64,000 nt of DNA from JAWLHU01 sp041690255 (GCA_041690255.1 JAWLHU010000009.1:186001-250000), one strand, 5' to 3'; shown: positions 8,241-17,209, numbered from the stretch's first letter. Program-made: numbers and translations. Notes: generated from the sequence alone by a model not told the origin.

Positions 8241-9088
8241 CTCTGCTCACCCGCCCTCATGGACGCCAGGGCGATGCCCAACGGCGTCACAAACATGGGA
8301 TCCTCGGGCTTTACCACCGGGCGCCCCAGCTCACCGGCCAGGACCTCTTCAAAGCCCTTGAGCCGTGCCGTGCCGCCCACCACGTAGACCTGCTCAGGTT
8401 CGTAAGGGGCGATGTGCCGCTGCACAATGGAGGCCACCTTCTGAATGACCGGGGTGACCAGCCGGAGCACGCTCCGTTGTTGGGTCGGATCCTTCTTCAT
8501 CTCCTCGGCCTCGTTCAGGGTGATCTTGTGCGCCCCGGCCAGGACCAGGCTAAAGTGGGTACCACCGGTGGGCTCATCGGCCAGATGGACTACCCGCCCC
8601 TCCTTGAGCACGGCGACCCCGGTCGTGCCACCGCCCACATCTACCACGGCCCCATCCTGAATGGAAAGGACCAGGTTTGCGGCGTCGAGCTCATCCACCA
8701 TGGCGTTCACATCAAACCCGGCGGCCTCGGTCACATACCGGTGGGTCTGCACGTCCCGCCGGCCGGTCCCGGGCGGATAGGCCGCAGCCGCCGCCGAAAG
8801 CTCCCGGCCCACGCGCTCCTCCAACTCCGCCTTCAGCCGCCGCACGGTGTTGACCGCGCCGACATAGTCGACCACCAGGCCGTCACGCACCACCTGGGCG
8901 AAGGTGTAAGCGGCATCGACGGGTCTTCCCTCGCCATCCACCACCGTCAGGACCACATAGGCGGTCCCCAGGTCAACCCCGGTGTAGAGGGTGCCTGTCG
9001 TGGGAACTGGGGGGCCGGACATGCTCCGGGTGAGGGTGGCTACCAGCTCGTTGGCTCGCTGGAGCCAGTCCGTCTGTATGTTCATCAT
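8237..9088 (-). CDS. eutJ: EutJ chaperonin-like protein
   Basis: A 283-residue actin/Hsp70-fold protein. It has the phosphate-1 motif GVDLGTAYVVLTVVD (residues about 37-51), the phosphate-2 motif DVGGGTTGVAVL (about 149-160) and the adenosine motif VVGGTARLKG (about 235-245). EutJ is a member of the eut operon resembling DnaK and FtsA and is thought to help assemble or protect pathway enzymes; its exact client is unproven. The stop overlaps the flavoprotein start, and the gene start overlaps the stop of pduL, so these genes are translationally coupled. Confidence 0.92.
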   Translation of the reverse strand: MMNIQTDWLQRANELVATLTRSMSGPPVPTTGTLYTGVDLGTAYVVLTVVDGEGRPVDAAYTFAQVVRDGLVVDYVGAVNTVRRLKAELEERVGRELSAAAAAYPPGTGRRDVQTHRYVTEAAGFDVNAMVDELDAANLVLSIQDGAVVDVGGGTTGVAVLKEGRVVHLADEPTGGTHFSLVLAGAHKITLNEAEEMKKDPTQQRSVLRLVTPVIQKVASIVQRHIAPYEPEQVYVVGGTARLKGFEEVLAGELGRPVVKPEDPMFVTPLGIALASMRAGEQR

Positions 9089-9681
9089 GGCTTGACTAAC
9101 ACCACCGTCTCCCCCGAGCGAAGCCCAGCGGCGTTGGCCTCGTCGGTATCAATGTGGAACTCAAGCCGGTACCGTTCACTCACACGCACCAGCACGTCGC
9201 CGAAGACCAACCGGCGATCTCCCAGCGCCGCGGCCACCCAGACGAGATTCCCGTTGCGGACACCAAACCGGCGTTCATCATCCGGGTGCATGTGGATGTG
9301 CCGCTGGGCGATGATCACGCCTGATTCGAGGGTAACCGAGCCGCAGGGGCCGATCAGGACCAGACCGGGCGTGCCCCGGTGCACCCCTGACTCGCGCACC
9401 GGAGGGCGCAGGCCAACGGTTATGGCATCGGTCACGGAGAGTTCCACCTGGGTCAGCGCACGAGTCGGGCCCAGGACCCGGACCCCGGCAATCGCCCCTC
9501 GGGGACCGGCCACCACCAGCCGCTCCTTTGCGGCGAACTGGCCGGGTTGGGAGAGGGGAGAGTCCGGGGTCAGTGCAGCGCCAGGCCCAAAGAGCACCGC
9601 TGCGTCTTCAGCGGAGAGGTGGCAGTGGCGAGCCGAGACCCCAACCGGGATCTCCGCGCCTCCGTACGGATGGGTCGCCAT
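9085..9681 (-). CDS. pduL: PduL-type phosphotransacylase
   Basis: Two PduL domains with the zinc-binding histidines visible: VGVSARHCHLS near residue 15, AQRHIHMHPDD near residue 125 and LEFHIDTDEAN near the end. PduL converts acetyl-CoA and phosphate to acetyl phosphate and recycles CoA inside the compartment, replacing the unrelated EutD/Pta. Either the ATG at 9681 or a GTG at 9687, which overlaps the eutT stop, could be the start. With either, only about 10 residues precede the catalytic domain, so the usual N-terminal encapsulation helix is missing. Confidence 0.93.
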   Translation of the reverse strand: MATHPYGGAEIPVGVSARHCHLSAEDAAVLFGPGAALTPDSPLSQPGQFAAKERLVVAGPRGAIAGVRVLGPTRALTQVELSVTDAITVGLRPPVRESGVHRGTPGLVLIGPCGSVTLESGVIIAQRHIHMHPDDERRFGVRNGNLVWVAAALGDRRLVFGDVLVRVSERYRLEFHIDTDEANAAGLRSGETVVLVKP

Positions 9682-9683
9682 GC

Positions 9684-10421
9684 TCACCGTGCCCCCCTTT
9701 CCCCCGCCGCCACTGCGCGGCACATGAGAATGTAGAGAGCGCTGGAGAGCCGGTTCAGCCCCTGAAGAATGTCCAGCCGGTCAGGGGACTCGCCCTCCCG
9801 CCAGAAGGTGTGCATCGCCTGGAGTTCTACCTCGCGGACCTGGGTCCGCACCAGGTTGAGCCAGACCATCAGCTCACCTTGCTCTGCCTCTGGCACGAAA
9901 TGGTCTACGCCCAGGTGAAGCCGCGGGTTGTGGGAGTAGCGGCGCAGTTCGCCCTCGTTCAGCCCCAGCAGGGAGACGGCGGGCAACGGCTCCTCCAGCA
10001 CCTCGGCCCGGAGCATCCGGCGTACCAGGCCGAGGACCTCCCCCAGTCCCTTGTCGATATCCGGGTATCCCATCTTGCGGGCCGTCACCCGGGCCAGCAG
10101 AATGTGGGCCTCCAGGCTGTCCAACTGGCCACGCAGCCGGATCCTCGGGTGCGTCTTGGGCACCAGTTCCCGGCCGTGCAGGTGGGTCAGGTACTCGGGC
10201 TTCGACGCCGCAGCGGTGGCCGTACCGGCCTGCTCTGCCGGGGGCGAAGCGCCGGGGAGGGCGGGCGTCGCCGCCTCCCCGACAACGAGTTTGATCCGGC
10301 GTTCCTGCAGGAATTGTCGGGCTGCCGGGGTGATCAGCGTGCCGGGGCGCACCGTGATCGACTCCAGCTCGCCCCGCTCCTTGATCATCTGTCTCAGTTC
10401 CAACTCGGTCAGTGCAGCCAC
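9684..10421 (-). CDS. eutT: EutT-like cobalamin adenosyltransferase
   Basis: About 245 residues. The N-terminal module is TELELRQMIK with LITPAARQFLQE, followed by an Ala/Pro linker. The adenosyltransferase part has VPKTHPRIRLRGQLDSLEA, the RLHLGVDHFVP segment and a C-terminal RLSSALYILM helix. EutT attaches the adenosyl group of ATP to cob(I)alamin, making coenzyme B12 for EutBC. The open frame begins at a GTG at 10430; the GTG at 10421 fits better because AAAGGGGTG lies before it. PduS in the same operon could supply the reduced cobalamin. Confidence 0.9.
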   Translation of the reverse strand: MAALTELELRQMIKERGELESITVRPGTLITPAARQFLQERRIKLVVGEAATPALPGASPPAEQAGTATAAASKPEYLTHLHGRELVPKTHPRIRLRGQLDSLEAHILLARVTARKMGYPDIDKGLGEVLGLVRRMLRAEVLEEPLPAVSLLGLNEGELRRYSHNPRLHLGVDHFVPEAEQGELMVWLNLVRTQVREVELQAMHTFWREGESPDRLDILQGLNRLSSALYILMCRAVAAGERGAR

Positions 10422-10466
10422 AGGCTTCACCCCTTTATCCCGCAGCGGGGAGGCTGCGGGGGCTGC

Positions 10467-10748
10467 TTACTCCTTCTTGGGAAGGATTAGCTCTACATCG
10501 CCGTGAGGCCGCGGGATCACGTGGACAGAGACCAGATCCCCGATCCGTCCTGCCGCGGCAGCGCCGGCATCGGTCGCAGCCTTCACAGCGCCCACATCGC
10601 CGCGGACCATCACGGTGACCAGACCGCCACCCACCAACACCCGTCCGATCAAGGTGACATTCGCCGCCTTGACCATCGCGTCGGCCGCCTCAATGGATGC
10701 AACCAGTCCCTTGGTCTCAATCATGCCGAGGGCGATCATCTCACTCAT
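10467..10748 (-). CDS. eutM: Hexameric BMC-A shell protein EutM/PduA
   Basis: A 93-residue single BMC domain: ALGMIETKGLVASIEAADAM at the start, VMVRGDVGAVKAATDAG in the middle and the HVIPRPHGDVE signature at the end. Such hexamers tile the facets of the shell and their central pore passes small substrates. The length and signature match EutM and PduA. It sits between eutT and eutE, as in other eut operons. The highly similar domain at 12206 is a second BMC-A with a C-terminal extension. Confidence 0.96.
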   Translation of the reverse strand: MSEMIALGMIETKGLVASIEAADAMVKAANVTLIGRVLVGGGLVTVMVRGDVGAVKAATDAGAAAAGRIGDLVSVHVIPRPHGDVELILPKKE

Positions 10749-10766
10749 TTCGAATCCTCCTTTGGC

Positions 10767-12209
10767 TTAGCGATGCTGTAGCGCAACGAGCACGGCACGG
10801 ACGACACGCTCAATCTCATCGACAGGTGGATTGGTTGGGCTGGTCAAGGCTGGCTCTTCCGGCTCACGGATCCCGTATGCCAGCCGCTTGACGTTGATCA
10901 GGTTCAGCGGTCCGACGTTGTCAGCCGTCGAACTGCCGCCCCACGTGCCGCAACCGAGGGTCATCGCCGGCGGAAGGCCCGTGGTGGCACCAACCGCCCC
11001 GTGGGTGGCCGGCGTGTTGACCAGGATGCGGAAGACCGGTTTCTCCATGGCAAACGCCATGATCACCTGCTCGTCGCGGGAGTGGATTGCCAGCGTGTGA
11101 CCGATTCCCCCGAAGCGGAGAACCTCCACGCAGCGTTCGCAGGCGGCCTTCCAGTCAGGAGCCGTGTAGAAGGCGAGGACCGGGCAGAGCTTCTCCCGGG
11201 AGAGCGGGTAGGCAGGGCCGACCCCCTCCAGGGGAGCGATCAGCAGCCGGGTTCCGGGCGGAACAACCAGCCCCGCCATCTCTGCGATGCGCAGAGCCGA
11301 CTGGCCGACGGCCTCCGGGTTCACCCCGTCGCCCCGTACCACCACGGCGGAGACCCGCGCCAACTCCGCGGGGTTCAGGAAGTAGCCACCAAGCCGCTTC
11401 AGATAGCCGGTCGTCTCCTCAACCACCGGCTCGTCCACGATCACCGCCTGCTCCGAGGCGCAGACCGTGCCGTGGTCAAAGATCTTGCCGGCGACCACAT
11501 GCTTCACGGCGGTGCGTACATCGGCCGTCCGCTCGATGAAAGCGGGTACGTTGCCGGGACCGACCCCCAGCGCCGGGGTGCCGGAGGCGTAAGCGGCCTT
11601 TACCATGGCCGACCCACCGGTGGCCAGGATCAGGGAGACCTTCGGGTGATGAAGCAGAGCGGTTGTCGCCTCCATGGTCGGGTGCTCGAGGCAGTTGACA
11701 ACCCCCTCCGGAGCGCCCGCCCTGACGGCTGCCTCTGCGACCACCCGAGCCGCCTGTGCGGTGCAACCGGCGGCGCGCGGGTGCGGGCTGAACAGAATGG
11801 CATTGCGGGACTTCACGGCGATAATCGCCTTGTAAAGCGTGGTGGATGTCGGGTTGGTCACCGGGATCAGTGCAGCGATCACACCGACTGGCTCTGCGAT
11901 CTCCAGCACCTTCAGCTCCGGGTCGGTGCGGATAACCCCCGCCGTCTTCATCCGGGCGATGTGCCGGTAGAGATCGCGCGTGGAGAGCAGGTTCTTGATC
12001 CGCTTGTCGGCAGCGATCCCCATACCCGTCTCGACGACCGCCACCTCGGCCAGTTCCATGGCGGCCTCCTCGCCGGCTGCGGCCATGGCCGCAACGATCG
12101 TGTCGATCTGCTGCTGATTGAACTGCCTCAGCCTGGCCTGGGCCTCATAGGCCAAGGCCACGGCCTCCCTCATCTCCTGGATCGAGCGTAGATCTGGGTC
12201 AAGCTTCAC
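10767..12209 (-). CDS. eutE: Acetaldehyde dehydrogenase (CoA-acylating) EutE
   Basis: A 480-residue aldehyde dehydrogenase superfamily enzyme with the catalytic cysteine in DHGTVCASEQ (Cys250) and coenzyme-binding segments PVTNPTSTT and LATGGSAMV. It oxidises acetaldehyde to acetyl-CoA, reducing NAD, inside the compartment. After the catalytic domain there is a Pro-rich linker and an amphipathic helix, VDEIERVVRAVLVALQHR, which looks like a C-terminal encapsulation peptide. The GTG start at 12209 is preceded by an excellent AGGAGGTGATCG. It overlaps the EutK-like gene by four bases. Confidence 0.95.
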   Translation of the reverse strand: MKLDPDLRSIQEMREAVALAYEAQARLRQFNQQQIDTIVAAMAAAGEEAAMELAEVAVVETGMGIAADKRIKNLLSTRDLYRHIARMKTAGVIRTDPELKVLEIAEPVGVIAALIPVTNPTSTTLYKAIIAVKSRNAILFSPHPRAAGCTAQAARVVAEAAVRAGAPEGVVNCLEHPTMEATTALLHHPKVSLILATGGSAMVKAAYASGTPALGVGPGNVPAFIERTADVRTAVKHVVAGKIFDHGTVCASEQAVIVDEPVVEETTGYLKRLGGYFLNPAELARVSAVVVRGDGVNPEAVGQSALRIAEMAGLVVPPGTRLLIAPLEGVGPAYPLSREKLCPVLAFYTAPDWKAACERCVEVLRFGGIGHTLAIHSRDEQVIMAFAMEKPVFRILVNTPATHGAVGATTGLPPAMTLGCGTWGGSSTADNVGPLNLINVKRLAYGIREPEEPALTSPTNPPVDEIERVVRAVLVALQHR

Positions 12210-12691
12210 GAGCGATCACCTCCTCCTGTGGCCGAGGCCGCCCGAATCGCCCGGATCAACCGCTGCTTGGTGGCGTCACGAATCTCGGGCCGGGTCAGGC
12301 CAATGGACGGCAGCGCCCGCGCCACGCGCCGGAGCTCCGTGACTGTGAAGGCTTCAAGCTCATCAGTCGGGGCTGCCTCCTCGGTCGCACGCGGTCCTGT
12401 GGCAGGGCCGGGCGGCGGAGCGAGCCCGAGCATCTCGACCAGCTCTTCGTGGGGCCGCGGGATCACGTGGACGGCGACCACCGTTCCGACTCGGGCTGCG
12501 GCGGCCGATCCGGCATCCACCGCGGCCTTGACCGCCCCGACATCCCCGAGGACCTGAATGGTCACCAGGCCACCCTTCACCTTTTCGCAACAGACCAGTC
12601 GGACATTGGCCGCCTTCACGGAGGCATCTGCCGCCTCGACAGCGGCGACCATGCCGCGGGTTTCAATCAACCCCAGGGCTTCGCGTTGCAT
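12206..12691 (-). CDS. BMC-A shell protein with helical C-terminal extension (EutK/PduK-like)
   Basis: A 161-residue protein. Residues 1-90 are a standard BMC-A domain ending in HVIPRPHEELVEML. After a Pro/Ala linker, residues about 115-155 form a compact helical segment, FTVTELRRVARALPSIGLTR then PEIRDATKQRLIRAI, resembling the small SAP-like or winged C-terminal domains of EutK/PduK-type proteins. Such tails may bind nucleic acid or a cargo protein; this is unproven. It shares most of its BMC core with eutM. The ATG at 12691 is in the expected place. Confidence 0.88.
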   Translation of the reverse strand: MQREALGLIETRGMVAAVEAADASVKAANVRLVCCEKVKGGLVTIQVLGDVGAVKAAVDAGSAAAARVGTVVAVHVIPRPHEELVEMLGLAPPPGPATGPRATEEAAPTDELEAFTVTELRRVARALPSIGLTRPEIRDATKQRLIRAIRAASATGGGDRS

Positions 12692-12724
12692 CGTTCACCC
12701 CCCCATCGTGGGCGTATCGGACGC

Positions 12725-13387
12725 CTAGAAGCGCTTGGGGTAGCGTGCGACCTCCATCACCGTGGCGGCGAAGGCATCGCAGGCCGCCTTGCAGGCAGAC
12801 TGGGTGCCGGTCAGATGGCCGCCGCCGAAGTTGGTCTCGCTGGGCGGGCCGAAGAAGTTGACCATCTTCACCTCAGCCGCCTTGATCGCCGCATCGAGTG
12901 CAAACATCGCCTCAATGGGCGGGGCGATCAGATAGGAGAGGGGCGAGCCAACGGGAATGCCCGCCTGGGCGGAGAGGTAGGATCCCGTGCGGCTGATCGT
13001 GTAGGCGTAGAAGGCGATCGAGCCCTCCTCATCGGCGGCGTAGAAGCAGGCGTCTGTCTCGATCAGATCGATCGCGGCCTTCAGGCCGGCCTTCACCTCA
13101 GCAGGGTCGGGGCCGGCCAGCATGCCGATGAACTCGCCCGACAGCGGACCCGAGGCGTGCGCGGCGCCGGCGTAGAACGACCGGGCGTAGACGACCTCAA
13201 CATCCGCCTTCTTGGTCGCTTCATCGACCGCGGTGTAACCTACATCATCGATGGAGACAGTCAGCATACCCAGGGACTTCTGATTGGGCTTCAGGTTCAA
13301 CTTCTCAGCCATCCCACTGTTGATGTTGGGGATGAGCTTCACAGCCAGGACCTCTGCCCGGATAGGCTTGAATCCGTACACGCTCAT
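12725..13387 (-). CDS. eutL: Tandem-domain shell protein EutL (BMC-T)
   Basis: A 220-residue protein aligning to EutL throughout: RAEVLAVKLIPNINSGMAE at the start, YARSFYAGAAHASGPLSGE in the middle and the FFGPPSETNFGGGHLTG motif near residue 185. EutL trimers have a large gated pore and bind ethanolamine between subunits. It lies between eutC and the EutK-like shell gene, a usual eut order. No oddity is seen. Confidence 0.96.
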   Translation of the reverse strand: MSVYGFKPIRAEVLAVKLIPNINSGMAEKLNLKPNQKSLGMLTVSIDDVGYTAVDEATKKADVEVVYARSFYAGAAHASGPLSGEFIGMLAGPDPAEVKAGLKAAIDLIETDACFYAADEEGSIAFYAYTISRTGSYLSAQAGIPVGSPLSYLIAPPIEAMFALDAAIKAAEVKMVNFFGPPSETNFGGGHLTGTQSACKAACDAFAATVMEVARYPKRF

Positions 13388-13399
13388 GCCTCCTTCCCT

Positions 13400-14287
13400 T
13401 TACATGGCCGCCAGCTTGGTGCCGCTGGCCTTGTTGTCGTACATCCGCTTCAGGAAAGCGGCCACCGCAGCGCCCGCCTCCGTGGCAGGCATCCCGCCCG
13501 GGTGGATGTTGGAGATCAGGGACCGATCCGACTCGATGGTGCCGATGCGGGGCTGATAGCACATGTAGGCGCTCATCGACTTCGCCGTAACCAGGCCGGG
13601 GCGCTCGCCCACCGCCTCCACGACCAGATCGGGCTGCAGGATCTCGCCGATCTCGTCCATGACGGCCACGCGGCCGTACTTGACGAAGAAGGGGGTCCCT
13701 ACCGTCAGACCCACACTCTGGAGCCCCTGCATCAGGGCCGGCAGGAAGTCGCGAATGTTCGCCTCGATCGCGGTGGATGAGAGCCCGTCGACCACCACCA
13801 CCTGGACCTGTGGCTGGAAGATGCACCGCTCCTTGATCGTTGCCTTGGCCTGCTCCGAGAGGCGGCGCCCCAGATCCGGACGGGTCAGGTACTCATCCTT
13901 GTCGTTCACCAGGGTCTGAACAGCGAAGAGGTTCATCTCCTCCAGGAGCCGCTCATCCACCTCGGTCAGAACGGCATCGCGGGCGGCGGCATGGTCGGCC
14001 CGGAACCGGAGCCAGGGCTCGGTCAGGTACCGGGGGCCGGTCCGCCAGATCCCGATCCGTGCGGGGGTCGTGCGCCTCAGGGCCACCATCCCCTCGGGAT
14101 CGGCCGCGTGAGGCAGAAAGTGCACATCTGTCAGTTCATAGGCGGTCACATCAGGAAGGCCATCGTAGACCTCCGGTTCGGTGGCGGGTTCGGGCGCCTC
14201 GGGGACCGGAGGCTCCGGTTCTTTGACAGCGAGTCGGGCGAGTACCTCGCTGACGATCTGTCGCAGTTCAGCTTCCGAATAGGTCAT
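13400..14287 (-). CDS. eutC: Ethanolamine ammonia-lyase small subunit EutC
   Basis: A 295-residue protein. The catalytic part holds RIGIWRTGPRYLTEPWLRFR (near residue 75), VVDGLSSTAIEANI and the C-terminal SDRSLISNIHPGG. With EutB it forms the adenosylcobalamin-dependent lyase that cleaves ethanolamine to acetaldehyde and ammonia. Residues 3-20, YSEAELRQIVSEVLARLA, form an amphipathic helix joined to the body by a Pro/Glu linker, as expected for a compartment-targeting peptide. It follows eutB after 13 bases. Confidence 0.96.
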   Translation of the reverse strand: MTYSEAELRQIVSEVLARLAVKEPEPPVPEAPEPATEPEVYDGLPDVTAYELTDVHFLPHAADPEGMVALRRTTPARIGIWRTGPRYLTEPWLRFRADHAAARDAVLTEVDERLLEEMNLFAVQTLVNDKDEYLTRPDLGRRLSEQAKATIKERCIFQPQVQVVVVDGLSSTAIEANIRDFLPALMQGLQSVGLTVGTPFFVKYGRVAVMDEIGEILQPDLVVEAVGERPGLVTAKSMSAYMCYQPRIGTIESDRSLISNIHPGGMPATEAGAAVAAFLKRMYDNKASGTKLAAM

Positions 14288-14300
14288 CCTTTCCCCCTCC

Positions 14301-15671
14301 TCACTTGGACAGGAAGATGGTCGGATCGCCGGCCCGAGCGGTCAGCCGTCCGCAGCCGTCGATCAGCTCCATCTTCTGCAGCCAGCGGTCAAACTCCGGA
14401 GCGGCCCGCAGACCGAGGAGTGCGCGCAGTGTGGCCGTCTCATGGAATCCGGTGCACTGGTAGTTCAGCATCGGGTCATCGCCCATCGGTACGCCCATGA
14501 AGTAGTTGCAGCCGGCCGCGGCCAGAAGGACCGCAAGGTTCTCGATATCGTTCTGATCGGCCTTCATATGGTTGGTGTAGCAGGCGTCACATCCCATGGG
14601 AATGCCGGTCAGCTTACCCATGAAGTGATCTTCCAGCCCGGCCCGGGTCACCTGCTTGGAGTCATACAGGTACTCCGGCCCGATGAACCCGACCACCGTG
14701 TTGACCATGAGCGGCTGGTAGCGCTTCGCGAGGCCGTAGCAGCGAGCCTCCAGCGTCACCTGGTCCGCACCATGGTGCGCATCGGCAGAGAGCTCAGCGC
14801 CCTGGCCGGTCTCAAAGTACATCAGGTTGGGCCCCTTGCCCGTCCCGTACTTGCGCACAAGGCTGTACGCCTCATCCAGCATCGCCACGGTAATGCCGAA
14901 GGCCTCGTTCCCCTTCTGAGAGCCCGCCAGCGACTGGAAGACCGCACCGACCGGCGCCCCGTCCCGCATGCAGCGCATCTGCGTCGAGACATGGGCCAGG
15001 ACGGAGTGCTGTGCCGGCACCTCCCACTTCTGCATGAAGTCGTAGGTCGCCCATAGCAGCCGGGAGACGTTCTCCGTGTCATCGATCACCGGGTTGATGC
15101 CGATCACCGCGTCGCCCACACCGTAGGCGAGCCCCTCCATCACCTGGGAGAGGATGCCGTCTACGCTGTCGGTCGGGTGGTTGGGCTGGAGCCGGGCCGA
15201 AAGCGTGCCCGGAAGCCCGAGCGTAGTGTTGCAGTGGCCCACACGGCGGATTTTGCTGGCACCGTAAATCAGGTCCAGGTTCGAGCAGAGCTTGGCCACC
15301 GCCGCGACCATCTCTGAGGTGAGACCCCGGCTGATCCGATCGATCTCCGCGGAGTCCACCCCGTCGGACAGGATGTACTCCCGGAGTTGCCCTACCGTCC
15401 AGCCCTTGATCTCCGCAAAGGTGTGCTCGTTGACCTGATCCTGAATCACCCGGGTGACCTCATCTTCGTCATAGGGGATCACCGGATTGTCCCGGAGGTC
15501 CTCCAGGGTCAGATGGGCCAGGACCTGCTTGGCGGCGATACGCTCTGCGTCCGACTGGGCCGCAACACCGGCGAGAACGTCGCCGGACCGCAGTTCATTC
15601 GCCTTGGCCAGCACCTCCTTGACCGACCCGAACTGGAAGACCTGGCCGCGCAGCGTGGTCTTGAGAATCAT
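14301..15671 (-). CDS. eutB: Ethanolamine ammonia-lyase large subunit EutB
   Basis: A 456-residue TIM-barrel subunit matching EutB along its length: GDVLAGVAAQSDAERIAAKQ near residue 30, NPVIDDTENVSRLLW near 215 and the C-terminal LNYQCTGFHETATLR. EutB holds the active site and binds ethanolamine and the adenosylcobalamin that starts radical chemistry. The ATG at 15671 is preceded by GGGAGGGAAAGGG. It is the first enzyme of the pathway and needs EutA and EutT, both in the operon. Confidence 0.97.
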   Translation of the reverse strand: MILKTTLRGQVFQFGSVKEVLAKANELRSGDVLAGVAAQSDAERIAAKQVLAHLTLEDLRDNPVIPYDEDEVTRVIQDQVNEHTFAEIKGWTVGQLREYILSDGVDSAEIDRISRGLTSEMVAAVAKLCSNLDLIYGASKIRRVGHCNTTLGLPGTLSARLQPNHPTDSVDGILSQVMEGLAYGVGDAVIGINPVIDDTENVSRLLWATYDFMQKWEVPAQHSVLAHVSTQMRCMRDGAPVGAVFQSLAGSQKGNEAFGITVAMLDEAYSLVRKYGTGKGPNLMYFETGQGAELSADAHHGADQVTLEARCYGLAKRYQPLMVNTVVGFIGPEYLYDSKQVTRAGLEDHFMGKLTGIPMGCDACYTNHMKADQNDIENLAVLLAAAGCNYFMGVPMGDDPMLNYQCTGFHETATLRALLGLRAAPEFDRWLQKMELIDGCGRLTARAGDPTIFLSK

Positions 15672-15695
15672 CCCTTTCCCTCCCTACTCTGAACG

Positions 15696-17174
15696 TCAGG
15701 TATGAAACACGAGGCTCTTGACCACCACGGGGACCACCATGCCCCCGTACAACGGCTCACCGATGTCAATGTAATCGCCCGTTCCCGCACGGATCTGATC
15801 GATGCAGATCAGGGGATGGCCCCGTGGCAGGAGCTCTGCCAGGCTGTTGCCCAGCACATTGCCGATGTTCTCCTCCAGCACAACCACCACAGGCATCTGC
15901 CGTTGCACCAGCCCCGCTACGCCGTGGGCGATCCCCTGAGCCATGTTGACCACCCGGGCGAAGCTGGGATGCTTCAGGCCGGGTATAGCCAGGGCCACAG
16001 GCTGATCTGGCCCGGTGCCCTCCGTGCCGAACCAGGTCAGCGCCTCCATGATCCGGTGGGCGATCTGATCCGGCGGAGCGGTGAGCAGGAGGCCTGGAGG
16101 CCGCACCATGGGTAGGTTGTGGATCGGGAGAAACCCCTCGGCGCGCAGGAAGATGGTAGAGCCCGACAGCTCCAGCACCTCCATACCCGCTCCAATCACG
16201 GTCGCGTAGACCGTCTCAGGCGGCTCCCGCAGGTGGAAGCGGCGGATGGTCGGCCCCTGTCGAAGGGCCGCGGCAAGCATCGGTCCAATGTCGCCGTACC
16301 GGGCCACATCCGCCAGCGAGGTGGGAGGGCTCTCCTGGTAGATCTCCCTTCCCACGCCACCCGAGAAGGTGACCTGCTCCGCCTGTACGGGGCCTGCCAG
16401 AGGCGGACCGATCAGAAGCGCCCTGGCGACCGCGCTGGGTTGCCCGCCCTGCAGCAATTGATCGAGCCCCTCGGCCATGGCGGTGCAGAGGAGCCAGAGC
16501 TGTGCCGGGTCAGCCCGGGCACCGGCTCTGAGGTCCAGCCCCAGCTCATCCACCACCCGCTGAGCGGGAGGAGAGATGCTCAGAATCCGAGCCGAGAATG
16601 GATCCAGGCGCACCAGTCGCCCGCCGACATGGGCACATAGGGTGGCAGCGGGCTCCCCGTCGGCGAAGAGGACCCCGTTGGTCGTGCCTCCGCCCACATC
16701 CAGATTGAGTACCCGTCTTCCCTGCCGGGAGAGGGTCGCCGCCCCTGCACCCCTGCCGGCGAGGATCGCCTCAAGGCTGGGGCCGGCGGTCGCCACCACG
16801 AAGCGCCCGGCGCGATCGGCTAGCTCCGACACCACCGCTTGGGCATTCGCCCGCTGCGCCGACTCCCCGGTTATGATCACCGCCCCGGAGTCGACCTTCC
16901 CCCAGGCCAGTCCTGCCTGCTCCAGTTGCCCGTTCACCCAGCCGAAGATCGCCTCGCTGTCCAGCAGGTTCTGGTCCGTGACGGGAGTGAAGACCACCGG
17001 GCTGCGGTAGACCACCTGCCGGTCGACGATCTCCACCCTGGCCATGGCGTGGGTTCCGCCAAGGCGAGCCGTGGCCAACCGGCTGATGATCAGGCAGGTT
17101 GTCGTGGTACCAATGTCAATGCCGAGGCTTGTGATACTCTCCCGGACACGGTCCTCGGCGCGATACTTGGTCAT
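15696..17174 (-). CDS. eutA: Ethanolamine ammonia-lyase reactivase EutA
   Basis: A 492-residue actin-fold protein with SLGIDIGTTTTCLIIS (near residue 20) and LNLDVGGGTTNGVLFA (near 165), the two phosphate motifs. EutA uses ATP to exchange inactive cobalamin bound to EutBC for fresh coenzyme. An upstream extension to 17207 exists, but the ATG at 17174 gives the usual N-terminus. The 128 bases before the gene contain a two-hairpin/terminator leader, so eutA and everything downstream are probably controlled by antitermination. Confidence 0.95.
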   Translation of the reverse strand: MTKYRAEDRVRESITSLGIDIGTTTTCLIISRLATARLGGTHAMARVEIVDRQVVYRSPVVFTPVTDQNLLDSEAIFGWVNGQLEQAGLAWGKVDSGAVIITGESAQRANAQAVVSELADRAGRFVVATAGPSLEAILAGRGAGAATLSRQGRRVLNLDVGGGTTNGVLFADGEPAATLCAHVGGRLVRLDPFSARILSISPPAQRVVDELGLDLRAGARADPAQLWLLCTAMAEGLDQLLQGGQPSAVARALLIGPPLAGPVQAEQVTFSGGVGREIYQESPPTSLADVARYGDIGPMLAAALRQGPTIRRFHLREPPETVYATVIGAGMEVLELSGSTIFLRAEGFLPIHNLPMVRPPGLLLTAPPDQIAHRIMEALTWFGTEGTGPDQPVALAIPGLKHPSFARVVNMAQGIAHGVAGLVQRQMPVVVVLEENIGNVLGNSLAELLPRGHPLICIDQIRAGTGDYIDIGEPLYGGMVVPVVVKSLVFHT

Positions 17175-17209
17175 GGCCTGGCATCCCCCCGTTCTCTGAG
17201 AAGACAAAC

